DNA of 21,873 nt from Chaetoceros tenuissimus. Lineage: Eukaryota > Bacillariophyta > Thalassiosirophyceae > Chaetocerotales > Chaetocerotaceae. The stretch spans positions 1 to 21,873 of the forward strand of contig BLLK01000009.1 in the NCBI GenBank assembly GCA_021927905.1, written 5' to 3'. Of this stretch, positions 16,375 through 21,873 are shown in pieces (position 1 is the first letter of the stretch; each line of letters starts with the position of its first letter). The notes under the pieces are model-generated. The model was not told where the DNA came from, did not search any database, and saw only the letters and a list, made by a program, of their open reading frames with translations. A program made the translations under genes and the position numbers.

Positions 16375-17679
16375 ATGAAGTTAGCGAAGGCCGCAACAGC
16401 ACTCAAGAAGCATACTGGCGAAAAGGAAGCTGGTATCAACGTGCAGATGAGATTCGTTCCTCTCAAGCCGAAAGGCGAGGAAAAGGAACCAGAAACCGAC
16501 TCGATTAGCGTTGCTATCGACGAGAACCATCGAGCAGATGGAGCAAACGAACTCAAGGTTACAATCACTTTGTTGAATAACCTCCATGGACAAGGAGTCC
16601 AATTCTTAGACAACTTGATCACCTTAAGACAAGGGATCTTCGAACCCAAGGGTTGGGTCGATTACAAGTCGATGCGTCAAAGATTTGAACACATCGCCAA
16701 GACCCTGAAAGGGCTTGCAAGTCAAGCTTTAGTCAAAGCTATGAGGGACGCGAGAATTGAATTTCTTGAGCATTGTGGAGTGGACGCAAGCCTCCCAAAT
16801 GTATATGTCACAAAGACAAACGAAACAGCCTTTGAGAATTGGCTTAAACTTTCCAATACTCTCATTGATGGGAGATGGCTACCAAACGGTCAGGGACTGA
16901 ACAATGATGCCAAGGAAAAGGCAAGAATTCTAGCATTTCTCGAGTATGAGAGAGCTATCATGTGGAATCTTGGAAAGATTCTATGGAAAGATCATGGCGA
17001 AGCCTATGAGAATCACTTTTACTACTTTATGTTTCAGATCGTGAAACCATACAGCATGACTGTCGAGGAGTACGAGTACACCATGAAGACATACGCAAAC
17101 AAGCTGAAGATTATGCAGCCGCCAAGTATGAAGAAGTGTGAGTCCTATGCAGGTGCAAACTGGACTATCCAAGAGAAACAACTTGACGAACCAAGTATCC
17201 GTAGAGCGATCTTCAACGGACTACCAAAACCCTACAAAAAGCATTTGCGTAGTGGATATGAACAAGACTGGCGTCAGATGGACGATGCAACTTTTGTCAG
17301 TGCAATGGCAGACTTTGAAGCTGAGGATAGAACATCCCAGGAAGAAAAGAAAGCAGAGGCTGAGAGAAACAAACAAAATCAAAAGAAAAGAAGTAACTCC
17401 AACCAAGGTCAGGGTGGAAGCAAGCGTGGAAGACGTAACGACAACAATGATAAAAAGTTTTGCAAGTACTGCAAGAAAGCGAAGAGCAAGTTCTTCGACA
17501 ATCATAACAGCGAAGATTGTACCATGAAAGAAAAATGGGAAAAACAAGGCAAGTTGGGGAACCAGAAGGAACTCCACACTATTGAGTCCTTAGCATCAAC
17601 TCAAGAGAAACAAACTGCCCTTCTTGCGAAGCTTATCAAGAAGTTGGACAGTGACGATGACGAGGAGGCTGATCATTGA
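16375..17679 (+). CDS. gag: Gag protein of the gypsy element
   Basis: 434 aa. The product would form the particle that packages element RNA. The middle (about 100-310) is a helical capsid-like region with conserved Trp and Tyr residues. A very basic linker (about 325-360) precedes a Cys/His motif at 363-382: C363-x2-C366-x10-H377-x4-C382. This keeps the zinc-knuckle ligand order, but with ten residues instead of four between the second Cys and the His. The C-terminus is acidic. The frame ends at TGA (17677-17679), and pol continues in the same frame. The ATG at 16375 is favoured because it directly follows the AACTAC leader repeat. Confidence 0.88.
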   Translation: MKLAKAATALKKHTGEKEAGINVQMRFVPLKPKGEEKEPETDSISVAIDENHRADGANELKVTITLLNNLHGQGVQFLDNLITLRQGIFEPKGWVDYKSMRQRFEHIAKTLKGLASQALVKAMRDARIEFLEHCGVDASLPNVYVTKTNETAFENWLKLSNTLIDGRWLPNGQGLNNDAKEKARILAFLEYERAIMWNLGKILWKDHGEAYENHFYYFMFQIVKPYSMTVEEYEYTMKTYANKLKIMQPPSMKKCESYAGANWTIQEKQLDEPSIRRAIFNGLPKPYKKHLRSGYEQDWRQMDDATFVSAMADFEAEDRTSQEEKKAEAERNKQNQKKRSNSNQGQGGSKRGRRNDNNDKKFCKYCKKAKSKFFDNHNSEDCTMKEKWEKQGKLGNQKELHTIESLASTQEKQTALLAKLIKKLDSDDDEEADH

Positions 17680-17805
17680 TTACACCAAGTCGAATCGACA
17701 TCAATTCCGGACCATGTCCGTCCAGCCAGAAAGGTCGGTAAAATTAGAAAAATAAAAGTAAAGAAAAGTTTAAAGAAATTTTCCTTTTCTAATAAGTTTG
17801 ATAGA
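17677..17805 (+). promoter_or_regulatory. Candidate stop-codon readthrough region between gag and pol
   Basis: After the gag TGA the same frame stays open for 42 codons, with no stop, up to the ATG at 17806, and then through all of pol. Two small hairpins follow the stop: GTCG-AAT-CGAC (17689-17699) and CGGAC-CAT-GTCCG (17708-17720). Readthrough would join Gag to Pol; pol could instead start at its own ATG. The 42 codons are rich in Lys and Arg. Confidence 0.55.
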
Positions 17806-20800
17806 ATGATTTCTAGACGAATTAACAAAAACAAACTAACAAAATACAATCCCTTGGAAGGTCCAAGCGATGCTACAGCAGTCTCGTTAGCGACTGTCTA
17901 TAATCCAAGAGATAAACACGAAGAGTTGAAATCAAATATGTTGATTCTATTTGATGAAGGCGCTTCTGGATCGATGATCAAAGAAGAGATTGTACAAGAT
18001 TTCCTGGAAGATTTCGGGATCGAACAAAATGTTGAATACATGACTGGAGCAGGATCTCTAGCATGTAATAAAAGAATATCACTTCAAGTAACCTTCGATG
18101 AATTCGGTGGTGCAACAAAAATTCATCATGAATTTGATGTCGATCCTAACCCAGAAGGGATAGGATACGATATGATCATTGGCAGAGACCTGCTAAATAA
18201 ACTCAAAATCGACTTAAGACATAGCGATAAAACAATCAAATGGAACGATGTATTAGTTCCTATGAAAAGCTTCAGTGACATCTGGGAAGCCAAACATCCA
18301 ACCAGACAAGAAATGCGAGCTACATTTCTCAGATCAGTAGAGCCGAAGGCTACACAAGAAGAAACAGAACGTGTTCCAAAGATTTTGGACGCAAATTATG
18401 AAAAAGCAAACCTAGAAGAAGTTGTAGCGAGTGCTACATCTTTAAACAGAGAACAGAAGCGGAAGCTTCTCAAAACTTTAAAGAAATTTGAGTCATTGTT
18501 CGATGGAACACTTGGACGTTGGAAAACGGATCCAGTAAAAATACAATTAAAAGAAGGAGCAAAAGCGGTTAATTCCAGAGGGTACCCAGTTCCAAAAATC
18601 AATAAAGAAACCTTTAAGAAAGAGCTAGAACGGCTCGTAAAAATAGGGGTACTAGAAGTAGTACATGAATCAGAATGGGGGACTCCCGTATTTATTATTC
18701 CAAAGAAGGAAGGAACTGTTAGATTTGTAACAGATTTCCGAAAGGTTAATGGACTCGTAGTTCGAAAGCCTTTTCCAATCCCAAGAATTGCGGATACTTT
18801 ACAACAATTAGAGGGATTCACTTTTGCGACAGCATTGGATCTCAATATGGGATACTATACAATCCCACTTGCAGAATGTAGTAAAGATGTTACTACCATT
18901 GTTACTGAATTTGGTAAATTCAGATATACTTGTCTACCTATGGGAATGGTTGTCTCAGGTGACGTATTTCAGTCAAAGATTTATGACTTAATTGGCGACA
19001 TTGAAGGTGTACGCACTTACATTGATGACATTCTTTGCATCGGAACAGGCACTTTCGATGAACACTTATCACAACTGGAAGAGATCTTTCAGCGATTTGA
19101 AAATGCAGGACTGAAAGTCAATGCTTCAAAATGCAGCTTTGGATTACAGGAGATTCCTTATCTAGGTTACATCATTTCAAAAGAGGGACTGAGACCAGAT
19201 CCAAAGAAAGTACAGGGGATCGTTGATCTTCATAAACCTCAAACAGCGAAAGAGATGAAATCTCTTATCGGTATGATACAATTTTACAGAGATATGTGGA
19301 GACGACGCTCTCATATCCTATCACCACTCATCGATGCTGCAGCTGGTAAGAAAGGTAAAATGAAAATTACTTGGACAGAAGAAATGGATGATGCATTCAT
19401 CCAACTTAAACAAATGGTAACTGAAGAAGTCTTCTTAACCTACCCCGACTGGAGTAAACCATTCGATATACATACAGACGCATCTGATAAACAGCTCGGT
19501 GCTGTAATAAGCCAAAATGGAAAGCCTATTGCATTCTTTAGTCGACGACTATCGAAATCGCAAAGAAATTATACCACAACTGAGAAAGAACTTCTCTCTA
19601 TTGTTGAATGTTTGAAACAATTTCGAAATATTCTGTTTGGATATGAGATCAATGTCTACTCAGATCACAAGAATTTAGTTTATGAAGCAACCTTGAGTGA
19701 ATCTCAACGAGTTATGCGCTGGAGACTCCTACTCGAAGAGTTTGGACCTACTATTATACATATTGCCGGTGTTGACAACATCGTAGCTGATACACTTAGT
19801 CGCTTGAGAAGCAACAATGTTGAGGAGGACGAGATTGAGTCCACCGACACTAAAATACAAGAATTATTTGCAAACAGACGAGTACGAAGTATTCAAGCTG
19901 ACTTCCCATTGGAGAAGAAGTTACTCCGTGAAGAACAACAAAAGGAATTGAAGAAAAGAAATTCCAAAATAAAGAAACTTTTAGATGAAAAGGATTCTGA
20001 ATACAAATTCAAAGAACTCGATGGATTCGAGCTCATAATGTACAAGGACAAAGTATATGTTCCAGAAACCTTAAGAGAGAGCACTCTCCATTGGTATCAT
20101 CATTACTTAAATCACCCTGGAGGAGATCGTCTAGGTAATACGATAAAAGAAACATGCTATTGGAAAGGACTTTCCAATCAAGCTAAAGATTTCGTAAAGA
20201 CTTGTGAAGTCTGTCAACAATATAAAAAGAAGCGCAGATATGGAATTATACCTGCGAAAACAATAAAGGAATTAGTACCATGGAGGACGGTACATGTCGA
20301 CCTGATCGGTCCATATTCAGTAACAGCTAAGCAGATACAGCCTGGCGGTGAAATCAAAGAAGTAGAGCTGAAGCTCACGTGTATGACGATGTTAGATCCC
20401 GCAACCGGATGGTTCGAGATCGCACAAGTACCATATTATAGTATTGACGAAGTCAAAGAAGATAAAGATGATTTTATTGACAAAACATCAGCTAGAATTA
20501 GCTTGATATTCGAACAAACATGGCTGAGTAGATATCCTCGACCAGAAGAAGTCGTTTGTGACAACGGCTCTGAATTTAAATTACATTTCATGACTTTACT
20601 CAAAGATTTTGACATAAAGCCAAGACCTACCAAAGCGGAGAACCCGCAAGGTAACTCACCTGTTGAAAGAGTTCATCAAGTAGTACAAAATATGATAAAG
20701 ACAAAACAGCTAGATAGCTATGAATTTGATTACATAGATCCTTGGGGACCTATCTTAAGTTCAGTTGGTTGGGCAGTACGAGCTTCGTACCACTCAACAT

Positions 20801-21126
20801 TGCAAGCGACGCCTGCACAACTTGTATTCGGAAGGGATATGATGTTTAATTTATCCAAGGCAATCGACTGGAAAGCGATTACCGAAAGAAAACGCAAGCA
20901 GATTGCTCGCGATAATGAAAGAGAGAATGCTGCACGCATCTCCCATCAATATAAAGTCGGAGACAGAGTCCTTAAAACGACTAATCGTATCCTTAGAAAG
21001 TTTTCTAAGAAGAAGAGTGATCCATACCAGATCATCGCAATTCATACCAACGGTACAGTGACAATCCAGAAAGGTGTTACTCAAGACAGATTATCAATCA
21101 GACGTATTGAACCATTTAATGAATAG
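17806..21126 (+). CDS. pol: Pol polyprotein of the gypsy element: protease, reverse transcriptase, RNase H, integrase
   Basis: 1106 aa from the first ATG. The protease has D50-E-G-A-S-G-S, with Glu where retropepsins normally have Ser or Thr, and IIGRD (I124-D128). In RT, catalytic Asp345 lies in ALDLNMGYY, and Asp407/Asp408 in YIDD (405-408). RNase H: Asp558 (TDAS), Glu595 or Glu593 (TTEKE), Asp620 (YSDHKNL), and ADTLSR with Asp662. In integrase the zinc domain is H766-x3-H770-x29-C800-x2-C803 and the catalytic triad is Asp832, Asp919 and Glu954. The spacing between the last two is 34 rather than 35, and the 86 residues between the first two Asp are more than usual. The C-terminus (about 1045-1106) resembles the GPY/F module; there is no chromodomain. 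All catalytic residues are present, so the copy may be functional. Confidence 0.95.
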   Translation: MISRRINKNKLTKYNPLEGPSDATAVSLATVYNPRDKHEELKSNMLILFDEGASGSMIKEEIVQDFLEDFGIEQNVEYMTGAGSLACNKRISLQVTFDEFGGATKIHHEFDVDPNPEGIGYDMIIGRDLLNKLKIDLRHSDKTIKWNDVLVPMKSFSDIWEAKHPTRQEMRATFLRSVEPKATQEETERVPKILDANYEKANLEEVVASATSLNREQKRKLLKTLKKFESLFDGTLGRWKTDPVKIQLKEGAKAVNSRGYPVPKINKETFKKELERLVKIGVLEVVHESEWGTPVFIIPKKEGTVRFVTDFRKVNGLVVRKPFPIPRIADTLQQLEGFTFATALDLNMGYYTIPLAECSKDVTTIVTEFGKFRYTCLPMGMVVSGDVFQSKIYDLIGDIEGVRTYIDDILCIGTGTFDEHLSQLEEIFQRFENAGLKVNASKCSFGLQEIPYLGYIISKEGLRPDPKKVQGIVDLHKPQTAKEMKSLIGMIQFYRDMWRRRSHILSPLIDAAAGKKGKMKITWTEEMDDAFIQLKQMVTEEVFLTYPDWSKPFDIHTDASDKQLGAVISQNGKPIAFFSRRLSKSQRNYTTTEKELLSIVECLKQFRNILFGYEINVYSDHKNLVYEATLSESQRVMRWRLLLEEFGPTIIHIAGVDNIVADTLSRLRSNNVEEDEIESTDTKIQELFANRRVRSIQADFPLEKKLLREEQQKELKKRNSKIKKLLDEKDSEYKFKELDGFELIMYKDKVYVPETLRESTLHWYHHYLNHPGGDRLGNTIKETCYWKGLSNQAKDFVKTCEVCQQYKKKRRYGIIPAKTIKELVPWRTVHVDLIGPYSVTAKQIQPGGEIKEVELKLTCMTMLDPATGWFEIAQVPYYSIDEVKEDKDDFIDKTSARISLIFEQTWLSRYPRPEEVVCDNGSEFKLHFMTLLKDFDIKPRPTKAENPQGNSPVERVHQVVQNMIKTKQLDSYEFDYIDPWGPILSSVGWAVRASYHSTLQATPAQLVFGRDMMFNLSKAIDWKAITERKRKQIARDNERENAARISHQYKVGDRVLKTTNRILRKFSKKKSDPYQIIAIHTNGTVTIQKGVTQDRLSIRRIEPFNE

Positions 21127-21177
21127 ACAATTCATTTTTATTTTATTCTAGGTCACTGCACAGATTGTGGAGGACCC

Positions 21178-21398
21178 TGCCGTAGATACTCTGATATGGA
21201 TATTTATAATCGGCTAAATGACCTGATCGTGTCACGATCTAGGCTATATTCTTATGATACAATAGCCCCTTCGGCGATAGAGTCTTGTTGAAGCAAAAGA
21301 TACGGAGAAGCGTTGTGCTCTCTGTCGAGAAACCAACGACCTCTTTTTAAGTAACTAATCTAATCACAATTAACTTACCCACTTAGATATCTTAGGCA
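21178..21398 (+). repeat. 3' long terminal repeat
   Basis: 221 bp, identical to the 5' LTR except for A instead of G at 21332. The last bases, read on the minus strand, supply the stop codon of the flanking lectin-like gene. The 51 bp between the pol stop and this LTR contain a T-rich stretch ending in CTAG but no clear polypurine tract. Confidence 0.95.
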
Positions 21399-21873
21399 TT
21401 CCACATGCCGAGAGATTCATTAAGGTCACGGCTATTTTCAGCCTTGAATAGACGAAGGGCTTCATACTTCTTCTCACCAGGCCTGATCCCTAGATACCAA
21501 GCAGTATCAGGCCTTCCATAACCAACGGCTTGGATATTTCCATCTACAAATTTAAACTTGTACTTAGCACTGCCATCATCACAAGTATAAAAAAATGGCT
21601 GCTTCTTTCCACTTTTTGCGCTTTTCCAACTCTTTTCGCTCTTTGGACCTTTTCCACTCCAACGAAGACAAAACTCAGGTTTCATACTGAGTCTCATCCG
21701 GCCAATATCGTCAAAGAAGAACCATTGCAACAAATAATTGTTCTCAGTACTAGCACAAGGTCTCATATGAAGTTTTGCTTTAGATTCAAAGCTTTCTGCT
21801 GTAAGACACCAATCTCTGTCAGAATCATCAAACTTCATACCGTTTTGTAGCATGAATGAACCATTACTAATTG
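21392..21873 (-). CDS. Beta-trefoil (ricin B-type) lectin-like protein, C-terminal part, partial
   Basis: The minus-strand frame is open from the window edge (21873) to a TAA at 21392-21394. At least 160 residues are visible; the frame stays open upstream of the Met at 21851-21853, so the true start is probably outside the window. Features are WCLTAES, a later LLQWFFFDD (QxW-like) and FCLRWSGK, spaced like beta-trefoil lectin repeats. A Lys/Ser-rich insert follows, then a second block with WYLGIRP and LRLFKAE. Such domains usually bind carbohydrate; nothing indicates a toxin or an enzyme. The last codons (AAT, GCC, TAA) include LTR bases, so the natural C-terminus has been replaced by the insertion. 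How many residues were lost cannot be told. Confidence 0.6.
   Translation of the reverse strand, partial: ISNGSFMLQNGMKFDDSDRDWCLTAESFESKAKLHMRPCASTENNYLLQWFFFDDIGRMRLSMKPEFCLRWSGKGPKSEKSWKSAKSGKKQPFFYTCDDGSAKYKFKFVDGNIQAVGYGRPDTAWYLGIRPGEKKYEALRLFKAENSRDLNESLGMWNA

Larger units (their letters stand above)
16093..21398 (+). mobile_element. Ty3/gypsy LTR retrotransposon, apparently complete and young
   Basis: 5306 bp with 221-bp LTRs that start TG and end CA and differ at one position (G at 16247, A at 21332). It encodes Gag (434 aa) and Pol (1106 aa) with domain order protease, RT, RNase H, integrase, which defines Ty3/gypsy. It resembles the gypsy-like group reported from diatoms; that placement is an inference. 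Host bases next to the LTRs do not match (CTTCA on the left, TTCCA on the right), so there is no clean 5-bp target duplication. A primer-binding site directly after the left LTR and a purine tract before the right LTR are not convincing. Confidence 0.95.

Noticed and set aside
16317-16649. 110-codon minus-strand frame with a run of Val
   Set aside because: It is the antisense of the AACTAC repeat and of gag.
21130-21151. Possible 3' splice site (T-rich stretch then CTAG) after pol
   Set aside because: No matching donor or downstream ORF before the LTR; a T-rich run is expected by chance in this composition.
1-21873. CRISPR array, tRNA or rRNA genes, bacterial operon
   Set aside because: No regular spacer-repeat array apart from the leader tandem repeats, no cloverleaf or rRNA core sequence recognised, and gene content is eukaryotic.

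Overview
The window is eukaryotic nuclear DNA, AT-rich and full of transposable elements. I infer a diatom or a related stramenopile (moderate confidence). The reasons are the Ty3/gypsy type, the small family of ankyrin-RING genes, a possible Sel1-like remnant, and TGACGTCA motifs of the kind described as CO2/cAMP-responsive elements in diatom promoters. I see no rRNA, tRNA, CRISPR array or bacterial operon structure.

Layout: (1) 24-951, a foldback element with two imperfect arms of about 300 bp. (2) 1496-1926, minus strand, a decayed coding remnant with an internal duplication. (3) 2220-2352, a short dispersed repeat with a second copy at 10306-10430; each starts with a TAGAGTRGACCTGAC motif, and inverted copies of the motif lie at 11363 and 11434. 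(4) 3019-10134, an apparently complete tyrosine-recombinase retrotransposon (DIRS order, PAT/Ngaro-like). It has split direct repeats in the order A1-ORFs-B1-A2-B2. It encodes a fused Gag-like/RT/RNase H protein of 1565 aa and an overlapping tyrosine recombinase of 365 aa. Its leader is an array of hairpin-forming repeats. (5) 11659-16092, three related ankyrin-RING genes in tandem on the plus strand: a decayed copy, an intact 603-aa copy, and a truncated copy cut by the next element. (6) 16093-21398, a young Ty3/gypsy LTR retrotransposon with 221-bp LTRs that differ at one base, and with gag and pol in the same frame separated by a single TGA. (7) 21392-21873, minus strand, the C-terminal part of a beta-trefoil lectin-like gene that ends inside the LTR.

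How the parts work together: in the DIRS-type element, A1 and B2 are the ends of the integrated copy, while the internal B1-A2 joint carries the sequence of the ends joined in a circle. The recombinase would integrate such a circle without a target duplication. In the gypsy element, readthrough of one stop codon would give Gag and Gag-Pol from one RNA.

Most worth checking are the leader hairpin array with paired (compensatory) changes, the recombination site at the B1-A2 joint, the gag TGA pol arrangement, and the gypsy element that lacks a target duplication and sits between two truncated genes. I ran no searches; family names rest on motifs read by eye.
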